A DNA stretch of 64,000 nucleotides from Planctomycetota bacterium (GCA_016200135.1 JACQFI010000129.1:20468-84467); one strand, 5' to 3'. Shown: positions 51,429 to 60,566, numbered from the stretch's first letter. Numbers and translations: made by a program. Notes: generated by a model not told the origin, from the sequence alone.

Positions 51429-53132
51429 ATGACGCGTGGCGCGGGAACGCTGACAGTCGTGCTCCTCGCCCTCTCGCTTCGTGGTGAGGGGGCCGACGAG
51501 ATGTTCCATAAAGCGCCGCCGCTCCCACCGCCCGCCGGGCGCGTGGTCAACGTGGCCGACGTGGACAGCTTCCGCAAAGCGGTCGTGGGCGCGAAGGACG
51601 GCGACACGATCGTGCTCGCCGATGGCACCTACCGCTGCGTCCCGTACGTCTGGATGCGGGACAAGAAGAACGTCACCATTCGCAGCGCCTCCGCCGATCC
51701 CACCAAGGTCAAGCTCACCGGAAAAGGTTGGGACCAGGGCGGCGACCACACCGACGAGGACATCTTCTGGCTCGACAGCAGCGAGAACATCACTTTCGCG
51801 GACATCACCTTTACCGAGACGCACGCGTACGGGCTGAAGATCAACGCCGAGGGCAAGCCGAAGGGTATCAAGGTCTGGAACTGCCAGTTCCGCGACATCG
51901 GCATTCGCGGGATCAAGGGCACGGGCGGTGATTCCAAGACCGGTTTCGTGAAGGACAGCGAGGTCCGCTACTGCTGGTTCGAGAACACGAAGATTCCGCC
52001 GGGCTCATGGCAGGCCGAAGGCGACTACATCACCAGCATCGACATGATGCGGCTCGACGGCTTCGTCTTCTCCGACAACGTCTTCAAGAACATCAAAGGC
52101 AAGAACGGGCAGGCGCGCGGCGCGATCTTCGTCTGGGTCGGGTCTAAGAACGTTGTGGCCGAGCGCAACGTCTTCGTCAACTGCGACCGCGGGGTCTGCT
52201 TCGGCAACGCAAGCAACGGCGACCGTACCACGCACATCAAGGACAGCGTCTGCCGCAACAATTTCTTCGTCTCGTCGAACTTCGACGCGATGGTGGAGGT
52301 CAGTTGGGCAGAGAACGTGAAGGTCTACAACAATACGGTGGTCAAGACGGGTCCGAAAGATCACAACAACCGCGGCATCCGGGTTATCGGCGGCTGCAAC
52401 AACAAGGACGTCGAGATCGTCAACAACATCGTTGCGGGCGGGGGCATCGACCCGGATGCGGCCAAGGAGCGCAACAATTACACCGGACCCGTGGATACCT
52501 TCTTCGTCGATGCGGCCAGCGGCAACCTGCGCCTGACCGCGGGAGCTGCGGCGGTAATCAACAAAGGTGAGGCGCTCTCGGAACTGGTGGAGGACTTCGA
52601 CGGCAACGCGCGTGACGGCCAGTCGGACATCGGGGCGTGCGAGTTCGGCGCGAAGCCCAAGGAACCGGGCAAGATCACGCTGGCGGTGAAGACCAGCAAG
52701 CCGGCCCCTGCGGAGAGTTCCGCGCCTGTCAAAGCCGCGGCTGCGCCGCCTCCCCCGTCGAAACCCGTGGACAGTTCCGCGCACCGCGACGCCATCGCCA
52801 AGGCGCTGCAGGCGCCTGCGGTCAAGCTCGGCAAGGTCTTCGTATCCATTTTCGGCAAGTCCCAGGAGGTCATGCTGAAGGCCGCCGACGCTGCGGGCAT
52901 CACCGTGATGGTGCAAGGCAACCCGATGCCGCTGCGCTGGAAAGATCTGAGCGACGAGGACCATGCCCAAATCGCCTGGGCGCTGATGCAGGACCAGCCC
53001 GAGGCGCTCATGCACGCCGGCGCGATCGCATCTGCGGCGGGCCTGGACGTGCTGCACGAAAAGATCTATCATCGGCTGCTCGAACTGAACCCGGACAAGG
53101 CCAAGGCACTCGATCAGCTTGCGGGCAAGTAG
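51429..53132 (+). CDS. right-handed beta-helix polysaccharide lyase-like protein
   Basis: A 567-residue exported protein with a signal-like start (LTVVLLALSLRGEGA). About residues 35-390 form a parallel beta-helix of the PL6/DUF1565 type: DSFRKAVVGAKDGDTIVLAD, YRCVPYVWMRDKKNVTIRSA, then repeated NNxF/NVFV turns. A Pro/Ala linker and a C-terminal helical domain (WKDLSDEDHAQIAWALMQDQ) follow. A lyase or binding role on uronate-type glycans is likely, not proven. ATG 51429 has GGAG/AGGGG upstream. It is divergent from the GntR-sulfatase operon. Confidence 0.8.
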   Translation: MTRGAGTLTVVLLALSLRGEGADEMFHKAPPLPPPAGRVVNVADVDSFRKAVVGAKDGDTIVLADGTYRCVPYVWMRDKKNVTIRSASADPTKVKLTGKGWDQGGDHTDEDIFWLDSSENITFADITFTETHAYGLKINAEGKPKGIKVWNCQFRDIGIRGIKGTGGDSKTGFVKDSEVRYCWFENTKIPPGSWQAEGDYITSIDMMRLDGFVFSDNVFKNIKGKNGQARGAIFVWVGSKNVVAERNVFVNCDRGVCFGNASNGDRTTHIKDSVCRNNFFVSSNFDAMVEVSWAENVKVYNNTVVKTGPKDHNNRGIRVIGGCNNKDVEIVNNIVAGGGIDPDAAKERNNYTGPVDTFFVDAASGNLRLTAGAAAVINKGEALSELVEDFDGNARDGQSDIGACEFGAKPKEPGKITLAVKTSKPAPAESSAPVKAAAAPPPPSKPVDSSAHRDAIAKALQAPAVKLGKVFVSIFGKSQEVMLKAADAAGITVMVQGNPMPLRWKDLSDEDHAQIAWALMQDQPEALMHAGAIASAAGLDVLHEKIYHRLLELNPDKAKALDQLAGK

Positions 53133-53209
53133 CTCGGACCATTCGTCCATCCCTTTCACATTCTCTGAACCTTTGATAACCTTTGCGGGCAACCTTAGAG
53201 GTCCGCTGT

Positions 53210-54670
53210 ATGAAGCCGTCCGAAACCGATGCGCCTGGCGACATGCCTGCCAAGGAATTCCGCGCGGCGGCGCACGAAGCGGCCGATCTGATCGCGGATT
53301 ATCTTGAAGGCGTAGGCGCTTATCCGGTCCTGCCCAAGATCGTACCGGGCGATGTGCGCAGGAAATTGCCTTCGCCGCCGCCTGAACACGGCGAGGCCAT
53401 CGGAACAATTCTCGGCGATTACAAGACACTGATCGAGCCCAACGTCACGCACTGGAATCATCCGGGCTTCATGGCGTACTTCGCGATCACGGGTTCGGGT
53501 CCGGGCGTGCTGGGCGAGGCGCTTGCCGCGGGGTTGAACGTCAACGCGATGCTCTGGCGCACGGGACCTGCGCCGACGGAGCTCGAAGAGACCGTCTGTG
53601 ATTGGCTGCGGCAGATGCTCGCGCTGCCGCCCGCGTTCAAAGGCCACATCAACGACACCGCGTCGATTTCGACCATGCTCGCGCTGGCAGCGGCGCGGCA
53701 CCGCTTGCCGGGCCTGGAGATCCGCGAGCGCGGCATGGCGGGACGGAGCGACCTGCCGCCGCTCATCGTCTATTGCAGCGATCAGGCGCACTCGTCGGTG
53801 GAGAAGGCCGCTATCGCGCTGGGCTTCGGGATGTGCAACGTCCGCAAGATTCCGTGCGACGATGCGTTCCGCATGCGGCTCGACGCGCTGGCGCAGGCCG
53901 TCACGGAAGACTGCGCGGCCGGGCGCATGCCTGTAGCCGTGGTCGCGACGGCGGGCACGACCTCGACGACGAGCGTCGATCCGCTGCGCGGTGCGGGAGA
54001 ACTCTGCAAGCGCGAGAAGATCTGGCTGCATGTGGATGCGGCGTATGCGGGCAGCGCGTGCGTTTGCCCCGAGTTCCGCGCGCTTCTTGACGGTCTTGAA
54101 CTCGCCGACAGCATCGTGGTCAATCCGCACAAGTGGCTCTTCACGCCGGTCGATTGCTCGGTGTTGTTTGCGCGGGAGCCGCAGACGCTGCGCGACGCGT
54201 TCTCGCTCGTGCCGGAATACCTGCGCACGGCAGACAACGGCGCGACGAACCTGATGGATTACGGGGTGCAACTCGGGCGGCGCTTCCGTTCACTGAAGCT
54301 CTGGATGGTGATCCGCTACTTCGGCGTCGAGGGCCTGCGCGCGCGCATCCGCGCGCACGTGCGGTTGGCGCAGGCATTCAAGGGCTGGGTGGAACGCGAG
54401 CCTGAATTCGAGCTCTGCGCGCCGGCCCCGTTCAGCACCGTCTGTTTCCGTTACGTGCCTACGCACCTGCAATCCGATCCCGAGGCCCAGGACCGTTTCA
54501 ACGAACGATTGCTCGCCGAGGTGAATGCGCAAGGACCGGTCTTTCTCTCCCATACCAAGCTTCGCGGGCGCATCGTGCTGCGGCTGACCGTTGGAAATCT
54601 GCGTACGCAGGAAGAACACCTGAAGACGGCGTGGCGGTTGATTCGAGAAGCGGTGGAACGGAACGGTTGA
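53210..54670 (+). CDS. group II PLP-dependent amino acid decarboxylase
   Basis: A 486-residue aromatic-type group II decarboxylase (AADC/TDC-like). PLP lysine K308 is in VNPHKWLF. Other blocks are HWNHPGFMAYF, the DTASISTMLALAAARH helix, ICVHVDAAYAG-like LHVDAAYAGSA and VATAGTTSTTSVDPL. Substrate choice (aromatic, acidic or other) is not clear from the sequence. ATG 53210 has AGAGGT upstream. It is followed by the intergenic repeat at 54672. Confidence 0.93.
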   Translation: MKPSETDAPGDMPAKEFRAAAHEAADLIADYLEGVGAYPVLPKIVPGDVRRKLPSPPPEHGEAIGTILGDYKTLIEPNVTHWNHPGFMAYFAITGSGPGVLGEALAAGLNVNAMLWRTGPAPTELEETVCDWLRQMLALPPAFKGHINDTASISTMLALAAARHRLPGLEIRERGMAGRSDLPPLIVYCSDQAHSSVEKAAIALGFGMCNVRKIPCDDAFRMRLDALAQAVTEDCAAGRMPVAVVATAGTTSTTSVDPLRGAGELCKREKIWLHVDAAYAGSACVCPEFRALLDGLELADSIVVNPHKWLFTPVDCSVLFAREPQTLRDAFSLVPEYLRTADNGATNLMDYGVQLGRRFRSLKLWMVIRYFGVEGLRARIRAHVRLAQAFKGWVEREPEFELCAPAPFSTVCFRYVPTHLQSDPEAQDRFNERLLAEVNAQGPVFLSHTKLRGRIVLRLTVGNLRTQEEHLKTAWRLIREAVERNG

Positions 54671-54671
54671 C

Positions 54672-54762
54672 TGGTTGGCTAGTTTTCTAGTTGGCTTGAT
54701 GGCTGGATGAACTAGCAAGCCATTTACATAGCAAACCATCAAACCAGTCAACCAGCTAACCA
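54672..54762. repeat. imperfect intergenic inverted repeat
   Basis: The left arm begins TGGTTGGCTAGTTTTCTAGT at 54672. The right arm (54736-54762, CCATCAAACCAGTCAACCAG onward) is its approximate inverse complement. Internal GTT/CTA units repeat within each arm. It looks like a dispersed palindromic element, placed between two plus-strand genes. Confidence 0.65.
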
Positions 54763-54775
54763 AGGAGTAAACGGC

Positions 54776-55663
54776 ATGCGCATTATCCATGAGTGGACGG
54801 AGACGACGGCGACCATTCGGATCGAGGGCCTGAAGCGCAGCCTGCGCGTGCTGCATCTGACCGACACGCACCTGAACCTGATCGACGAGCGCGACCCCGC
54901 GCATTTAGAGGCCTGCAAAGACCGCGAGGCCAAATTCGCCAACTGGTTTCTGGATGCGCAGGGAAATCCCACCTCGACTTCGAAGACGTGGGTCAAATTG
55001 ATCCAGGCCGCGATCGACGAGAAGCCCGACCTGCTGGCGCTGACTGGCGATATCGTGACCTTTCCCTCGCAGGCGAACCTCGAACTCGCCACCAGGGAAC
55101 TGGCGCGCGCGGGCTTGCCGTGGATTTACACCACCGGAAATCACGACTGGCAGTTCAGCGCTCTCAAGCCCAGCGAGGCGCTGCGTAGAGAGTTCTACCC
55201 GGCCCTCGCGCCGCTGCATCAGGGTGCGCCGGTCTGCACGGCCAAGGTCGTGGGCGGAGTGAACTTTGTCGCGGTGGACGATTCCACGTATCAGATCAAC
55301 GAGGCGCAACTGGCTTTCACGAAGCGCGAATTGGAGCGGGGACTGCCGACCGTGCTCCTGATACACATTCCCCTCTCGCTGGCGACGCTGCGGCCGGCGA
55401 CGCTTGCGCGCTGGAAAGCGCCGATCCTGATCGGCGATCCGCACTGGGACGACGCGAGCCGCGACGGCTGGTACGCCGGGCGCGACGGCGCGGAGACGCT
55501 CGAGTTCGTGCGCGTGGCCGCGGCCGCGCAGAATCTGGCGGCGGTGCTCTGCGGGCACATCCATTTTCCGAGTGCCGACAACCTGAGCCCGCGGGCGGTC
55601 CAGTACGTGGGCAAGCCCGGGTATTTAGCCGGCCTGCGGCGCATCGAGATCGCGCCGCTGTGA
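54776..55663 (+). CDS. metallophosphoesterase
   Basis: A 295-residue calcineurin-like phosphoesterase. Metal motifs are in order: LTDTHLN, LTGDIVTF, TTGNHDWQF, VLLIHIPLS and CGHIHFPS. It has no signal peptide and resembles Icc/CpdA-type or sugar-phosphate phosphatases; the substrate is unknown. AAGGAG stands ten bases before ATG 54776. It converges on the KimA-like gene. Confidence 0.92.
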   Translation: MRIIHEWTETTATIRIEGLKRSLRVLHLTDTHLNLIDERDPAHLEACKDREAKFANWFLDAQGNPTSTSKTWVKLIQAAIDEKPDLLALTGDIVTFPSQANLELATRELARAGLPWIYTTGNHDWQFSALKPSEALRREFYPALAPLHQGAPVCTAKVVGGVNFVAVDDSTYQINEAQLAFTKRELERGLPTVLLIHIPLSLATLRPATLARWKAPILIGDPHWDDASRDGWYAGRDGAETLEFVRVAAAAQNLAAVLCGHIHFPSADNLSPRAVQYVGKPGYLAGLRRIEIAPL

Positions 55664-55672
55664 CCTGGCGCG

Positions 55673-57538
55673 TCAGGCGTGGATGAGCAGCGGGATATTC
55701 TGCGGCAGGAAGCGGATCACTTCCTGCAGCACGTCGCCGCGCAGCATATTCCAGACCGCGCCGCGCTGCGAGACGCCCATGAGCACGGCGTCGACGCCCA
55801 TCGTCGCGGCGTTATCGAGGATCATCTCCGACGGCGAGTCGTGGACGACGTAGATGGGAACCATGGGTACGCCCTTGTCCTCGGCGATCTTCTGCGCCTC
55901 CTCGAAGATCTTCTTCGCTTCGGGATCGTTCTCTAGCGTCATGTCTTCGCTGCCTACTTTTCCGCCGCGCTCGCGGAAGGTGAGCGCGACTTCGCGCACG
56001 AACAGCACGAAGATCGCGGCGCCCTTGTCCTTCGCGTAACTGGTCGCGAACTTCATCAGCTTGGGATTGCCGCCGCGGGTGGCCACGAGCAGGCGCGGGA
56101 TGTTCAGCGGCACGGACGCGCGCAGGGCGCTTGCGGTGGCCTCCATGCGTTCGGCGACGGCGACCGTGACAGCCTCGAACTGTTCTTTGGCCGTCTTCAC
56201 CACGCTGCGCGCCAGCAGGCCGATGCAGAGCACAATGGCGGCGAAGGCGAGCGCCTCCAGTTTCTGGCAGGCAATGGTGATCCAGATCAGCGTGACAACG
56301 GCGAAGACCACGAGCAGTACGGCCTGCTCCCAGCGCTTGAGATTCAGGGCGCGGTTGGTGCCACACGCGCCCAAGTTAATGGCAATGGCGCCGACGACGC
56401 CGATGGCGTAGAGGTTCGCCAGGAGTTCGAGGTTGTCGCCGACGATAAGCAGCACGATGACCGGCGCCGAGATGGCGGTGATCAGCCCCACCCAGGGCAT
56501 GCCGTGGCGGTTGAGTTTGGTGAAGATGCCGGGCAACTCCTTGTCGCGGCTCATGAGATATTGGATACTGACCATGTCGCCGATGGCCGTGTTGGCTGCG
56601 GAGAGCAGCAGCAAGCCGAAGAAGACCGAGGCGACGACGGCGAAGCCGCGGCCGACGTAGTATTCGCCGAGGATCTTGACCATGCGATCCTGCAGGTGGT
56701 TCTTCTGGTCGATGCGCACTTCGCGTTCGTCCGGCGTAAGCTTGGCGAGGGACTCTTCGCTCCAGTAGGTTTCGGGGTCGATGGACTGCATGTCCACGGC
56801 CTCGTACTTGTGCATGGCATTCACGGCGTAACCCATAACCAGGTTGAAGACGACGACCTCGAGGAGCACCACCAGAATGGCCTTGCGGGCGTTCTTGGCA
56901 ACGGGCTCGGCCATGACGCCGGTCATGTTGGCGATGGCTTCAACGCCCGAGAGCGCCAGGATCACGTTGACGAAGTGGCTCCATTGCACCGTCGCCGGGC
57001 CCGAGGGCGCGTGGATGACCGCCTTCCCGAAACTGGGCGCGCAGGCCACGCCGATGACGAAGTAGAAAATCGCCGAAGCGATGGCGATGATCAGCGCGAT
57101 CAACCCCGAGCGGCGTGGACCGTAAAAGTTGATCGCGCCGATGCCGATGATGGCCAAGATGGCAGCGTACAACGCCACACGCGAGTCCAGGCTCTCCGGA
57201 AGGATGTAGCGGAACCCGTCGTACGCGCTCAGCGCCGCTGTGATCACGTAATCGGCGACGAGCAGCAGCGCGCCAACAACGGCCAGCGTCCGCGAACGGT
57301 GTTTGGCCGCGGAGTAGACGCCTCCGCCATCCGGGAAGTGCGCGCAGATGATGGTGTAGGCGAACCCTACGAGGGTCACGAGCCCGCACATCGCCGCGAC
57401 GTACCAGAACGAGGCGTGGCCGGAGAGCACGAAGGCGATGCCGAGGACGTACAGGCGCGAGGTGCCCCAGTCGCCGAAGAGCATTCCGGCGGCGTGGTAC
57501 CAGCGCAGTTCGCGCGGGCGTTCACTGGAAACTTGCAT
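55673..57538 (-). CDS. kimA: KimA-like APC potassium transporter with USP domain
   Basis: A 621-residue APC-superfamily transporter with about 12 membrane helices (about 15-450). It carries KimA-type blocks: LALSGVEAIANMTG, AKNARKAILVVLL, LLSAANTAIGDMVSIQYLMSRD and LANLYAIGVVGAIAINL. A C-terminal universal-stress-like domain (about 480-621) contains RLLVATRGGNPKLMK and GVSQRGAVWNML. KimA imports potassium and is controlled by c-di-AMP through the ydaO riboswitch; that riboswitch is found directly upstream (57764-57896). ATG 57538 is preferred over 57613 because homologues begin near ELRWYHAAG. APC amino acid transport is the alternative. Confidence 0.9.
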   Translation of the reverse strand: MQVSSERPRELRWYHAAGMLFGDWGTSRLYVLGIAFVLSGHASFWYVAAMCGLVTLVGFAYTIICAHFPDGGGVYSAAKHRSRTLAVVGALLLVADYVITAALSAYDGFRYILPESLDSRVALYAAILAIIGIGAINFYGPRRSGLIALIIAIASAIFYFVIGVACAPSFGKAVIHAPSGPATVQWSHFVNVILALSGVEAIANMTGVMAEPVAKNARKAILVVLLEVVVFNLVMGYAVNAMHKYEAVDMQSIDPETYWSEESLAKLTPDEREVRIDQKNHLQDRMVKILGEYYVGRGFAVVASVFFGLLLLSAANTAIGDMVSIQYLMSRDKELPGIFTKLNRHGMPWVGLITAISAPVIVLLIVGDNLELLANLYAIGVVGAIAINLGACGTNRALNLKRWEQAVLLVVFAVVTLIWITIACQKLEALAFAAIVLCIGLLARSVVKTAKEQFEAVTVAVAERMEATASALRASVPLNIPRLLVATRGGNPKLMKFATSYAKDKGAAIFVLFVREVALTFRERGGKVGSEDMTLENDPEAKKIFEEAQKIAEDKGVPMVPIYVVHDSPSEMILDNAATMGVDAVLMGVSQRGAVWNMLRGDVLQEVIRFLPQNIPLLIHA

Positions 57539-57646
57539 GGCGAAAACTTGACTCCTGGCGGTCAACCGGCAAGCGCCGCTGCGTGCAAACGCAAGGGCGC
57601 TCACCCGGCCCAAAAGCCGTGGTTCTCCGGGACTTCAAGCGTCTTG

Positions 57647-57662
57647 AAACCGGATCCGGTTT
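57647..57662. repeat. perfect palindrome AAACCGGATCCGGTTT
   Basis: A perfect 16-base palindrome between the riboswitch aptamer and the transporter start. It could form part of the expression platform or be a protein site. Its strand-symmetric form gives no orientation. Confidence 0.6.
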
Positions 57663-57763
57663 GATCGCCTGACGAGCAGACGTTGTCGAGGTGCGTACCT
57701 GTCGCGAGTTGCGAACGCCTCGAACTGGAAATGCGGGCGGGAACGATTGTTGAGCGCCCGGAA

Positions 57764-57896
57764 CAAGCCTACGAGGTTAGCTGACGGGTTAGGGAGTTCA
57801 GGTTCCCTTCGCGCGCCTGATCCTGCCGCGGCTCGCGATACACCCCGACATCTCGGTTCCCCCGTTCCGCCCGCGCCTCGGGCGAACTAGGCCATC
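57764..57896 (-). promoter_or_regulatory. c-di-AMP (ydaO/yuaA) riboswitch
   Basis: On the minus strand the aptamer shows the conserved ydaO segments in order: GCGGGCGGAACGGGGGAACC, CGGGGTGTATCG, and the 3' signature CCCGTCAGCTAACCTCGTAG. GGCCTA (57888-57893) pairs with TAGGCT (57766-57771) to close P1. Known members bind cyclic di-AMP and switch off potassium and cell-wall genes. A -10-like TAAGAT is at 57908-57913. Downstream hairpins (CGGGCG/CGCCCG and the palindrome at 57647) may form the switch, but a clear terminator with U-run was not seen. Confidence 0.92.
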
Positions 57897-57941
57897 AACG
57901 AAACGCGATCTTACCACGATTTTTCGACTTCGCTAACGCTC

Positions 57942-58706
57942 TTGTGCACCCTAACGTCGCTCTTTGACAATAACCCGTTCGGCATTAATCCATTGCATAG
58001 CCGGAATTCTGGAGGATTAGCCGTCAGCGAATTTCTTGCACAATGGGAGAACGCCGCCGAGCGCTTGGACGGCCCGGCCTTGCCTCAGCATGCCGCCGCT
58101 ATGCGCATTGCGCTTTGGCGGCGCCAGGAATGGCACGACTGGTTTCGCTGGCGGCTCTGTCTCAAAGACCGCGATTGGAGTAAGCCGCTCTGGTTCGTGA
58201 CGCTCGCGGGCGGCCTGGCGGCGCTGGTGCTCTACGGACTATTCACCGAGCGCTGGTTCGTGACCGCCGGCGGCATCGTGGCCTGGTTCACGCTCGTGAA
58301 TCTGGGGTTCTTCTCCTACTTGGGATTGCGGACGCGCCGTCCGCCGCTGCCCGTGCCCGGGCCGTTCGAGCCCGGCCAGCGCATCCGCGCGCGCATGGGC
58401 ATTTACCCGCCGGGCTACGATGGCCGGACGCTGGCGCGCGTCTGGCTGAAGATCGCTTCCGCATCCGGCGGCGAATGGATCTTCGAGCTGGCGTACCCCG
58501 AAGGCATGCCGGGCGATTTTGCGGCGTTGGTCAAGCGCCAGGAGACGTTTCGCATGCAGCGCGGCGACGCTCCGGCCATGCGCGCGGTCTGCGAGACCGC
58601 CGCACTCACGCGCGTACAAATCGACACCGGCGCGTATCCTTTAAAAGCCGTGGCGTGGGACCGGGACGAGAAAAGCGCGGAGCCGTTCGGGCTGCCTAAG
58701 TTCTAA
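57942..58706 (+). CDS. membrane protein of unknown function, start unclear
   Basis: The frame is open for 254 codons from a TTG at 57942, but GGAGG at about 58011-58015 suggests translation begins near 58025, where no ATG, GTG or TTG stands in frame. Either a rare start is used or the ATG at 58101 (MRIALWRRQEW) is the start. There are two helices (LWFVTLAGGLAALVLYGLF and WFVTAGGIVAWFTLVNLGFF) followed by a beta-rich cytoplasmic domain (RARMGIYPPGYDGRTLARVW). No family is recognised. The first part would overlap the riboswitch promoter region. Confidence 0.55.
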   Translation: MCTLTSLFDNNPFGINPLHSRNSGGLAVSEFLAQWENAAERLDGPALPQHAAAMRIALWRRQEWHDWFRWRLCLKDRDWSKPLWFVTLAGGLAALVLYGLFTERWFVTAGGIVAWFTLVNLGFFSYLGLRTRRPPLPVPGPFEPGQRIRARMGIYPPGYDGRTLARVWLKIASASGGEWIFELAYPEGMPGDFAALVKRQETFRMQRGDAPAMRAVCETAALTRVQIDTGAYPLKAVAWDRDEKSAEPFGLPKF

Positions 58707-58810
58707 AAAAAGGATGAAACACTCGCCTCGGAAAGGGCATACAATTGGGGAGATTTGGCGCTGTGCATTCCTTGGTTATACGTGGATCGGCGAGCATTCA
58801 GGAGCACGCG

Positions 58811-60439
58811 ATGAACATGCGGTCAGGCTTCCTTGTTTTGGCCGGGGTTGCCACCGGTGCGGTCTGGATCGCGATGATGGTTCAAGCCGGTCCGGTTTGC
58901 GCGGCCGAACCCGCTCATCCGGGAAATGATAAAGCGCCCATGGGTTCGGCGGATTTTTATCCGTCGCCGGCGCACCCGATTGGCTGGCGCGGCGATGGCA
59001 CTGGCTGCTACCCGGGCGCCAATCCTCCGACGGTTTGGTATCAAAAAGCCAACGGTGAGTCCAAGAACATCCTCTGGAAGGTCAAGCTGCCCTCGTACAG
59101 TTGGTCGACGCCCATCGTCATTGGCGACAAGATCGTCACGCGGTCGGAACCCTATGACTTGATCTGCTTGAACAAGAACACCGGCAAGCTCCTGTGGATC
59201 CGCGCACACCCGCCGTTCCTGGGCGTGAGCGACGAAGAAAAGAAAGCCAATCCCGCTTTCAAGGAAGTCGAGCCGCTCGTAGCGGAGTTGCAGAAGGTCA
59301 ACGACGCGTTCGTGGCGCAAGGCTGGACGGCGGCGCTTTTCAAACAGAAACATGATTTACAGATCAAAATCGACGAACTGAGCGGGAAAGCGGATAAGAA
59401 ATACAAATTGCCGCCGGACATGTATGTCGAAAGCTGGGCGGGATACACCGCGTCGACCCCGTGCTCCGACGGCGCACATATCTTCATCATCTCGGGCGAC
59501 GGGATCGCCGCATGCTACGACCTCGAAGGCAAGCTGAGCTGGTCGCGCTACGAACTGTTAACGCCCATCTGGGGCGAGCATGGTTTCGCGAGTTCGCCGG
59601 CGTTGGCGGGCGATGTCTTTCTGGCGCCGTCGATCAGGGTTCGCGGCCTGAATAAGGCGACGGGCGAAGAGATCTACAAGGAACCCTTCGGTTGCGCCTA
59701 CTCCATAGTCACCTTCCCGTCCAACGGCGTCGATTTTGCGGTCTCTGCGGGGAATTACTTCCGCGTGAAGGACGGAAAAGTGATCATCCCTTGCGTGGGC
59801 GATATGCCGCGCGGGCAAATGGTGGTGAATGGCAACATGATCTACTTCTCGGCCGCGCACGTGAGCTACAATAAGTGGGAGCCCAAGGGCGGCGACGAAA
59901 TCGCCGTTACGCCTCTGATTCCGGAAGTGTACAACCGCATCGGTCTTCCCGGCGGCGACAGCCCGTCGTTGAAAGTGGATCAGACCATTACCGGCTTCCG
60001 GACGGCTTCGCCGCTCTACCACGACGGCTTGCTCTACAATCTTTCGAACTTCGGTAACCTGGCGGTCATGGACACGCAGAAAGTCAAAGCGCAGGACGGG
60101 CTCGTATACACCACGTTTCCGCCCTTTGATTTCAAGAATCCCTACAGCCGGAAGACCTTCGGAATGGGCATCGGCGCCAGTCCCGCGCTGGCTGGAAAGT
60201 ACATCTACATGATCGACTCCGCCAACTGCACCATCGTCATGGAGCCCGGACGCGCGTATAAAGAGGTTTCCAAAAATGCGATCGAAGAATCGGTCCCTGA
60301 GCCGAGTTCAAACGCCAGCGGTTCGAAACCATATTGGATGGGACCTCACCAGGAACAGACGGAGGCCTCGCCGATCTTCGACGGCAACCGGATTTACATC
60401 CGCGGCGAGCAGTATCTGTATTGTATTGGAGAGAAATAA
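58811..60439 (+). CDS. secreted PQQ-type beta-propeller protein (paralogue B)
   Basis: 542 residues from ATG 58811, where AGGAG lies six bases upstream. The signal is SGFLVLAGVATGAVWIAMM with cleavage near VCAA-EP. PAHPIGWRGDGTGCYPGANPP mirrors paralogue A. Blades show LICLNKNTGKLLWIRAHP and GLNKATGEEIYKE. A helical insertion (NPAFKEVEPLVAELQKVNDA and HDLQIKIDELSGKADKKY) occupies the same place as in paralogue A. The C-terminal part has IGASPALAGKYIYMIDSAN and IYIRGEQYLYCIGEK. Both proteins end with the same YLYCIG motif. Ligand and cofactor unknown. Confidence 0.87.
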   Translation: MNMRSGFLVLAGVATGAVWIAMMVQAGPVCAAEPAHPGNDKAPMGSADFYPSPAHPIGWRGDGTGCYPGANPPTVWYQKANGESKNILWKVKLPSYSWSTPIVIGDKIVTRSEPYDLICLNKNTGKLLWIRAHPPFLGVSDEEKKANPAFKEVEPLVAELQKVNDAFVAQGWTAALFKQKHDLQIKIDELSGKADKKYKLPPDMYVESWAGYTASTPCSDGAHIFIISGDGIAACYDLEGKLSWSRYELLTPIWGEHGFASSPALAGDVFLAPSIRVRGLNKATGEEIYKEPFGCAYSIVTFPSNGVDFAVSAGNYFRVKDGKVIIPCVGDMPRGQMVVNGNMIYFSAAHVSYNKWEPKGGDEIAVTPLIPEVYNRIGLPGGDSPSLKVDQTITGFRTASPLYHDGLLYNLSNFGNLAVMDTQKVKAQDGLVYTTFPPFDFKNPYSRKTFGMGIGASPALAGKYIYMIDSANCTIVMEPGRAYKEVSKNAIEESVPEPSSNASGSKPYWMGPHQEQTEASPIFDGNRIYIRGEQYLYCIGEK

Positions 60440-60489
60440 GCGTCATGGCCCGCGACACACGCGGCGCATGCGTAAAATCTTTTCGCGCT

Positions 60490-60566
60490 TGGTACGCCCA
60501 GCAGGAGTTGAACCTGCAACCTCAGGCTTCGGAAGCCTGCGCTCTATCCAGTTGAGCTATGGGCGC
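60490..60566 (-). tRNA. tRNA-Arg (anticodon CCG), CCA encoded
   Basis: On the minus strand GCGCCCA pairs with TGGGCGT (one G-U), with discriminator A and encoded CCA. The D-arm is TAGCTCAACTGGATAGAGC. The anticodon stem CAGGC/GCCTG holds the loop TTCCGAA, giving CCG, which reads CGG. The T-arm is GCAGGTTCAACTCCTGC. The tRNA is complete and no integrase is next to it. Confidence 0.95.

Noticed and set aside
60490..60566. Second integration site at tRNA-Arg(CCG)
   Set aside because: No integrase or element gene is next to this tRNA.
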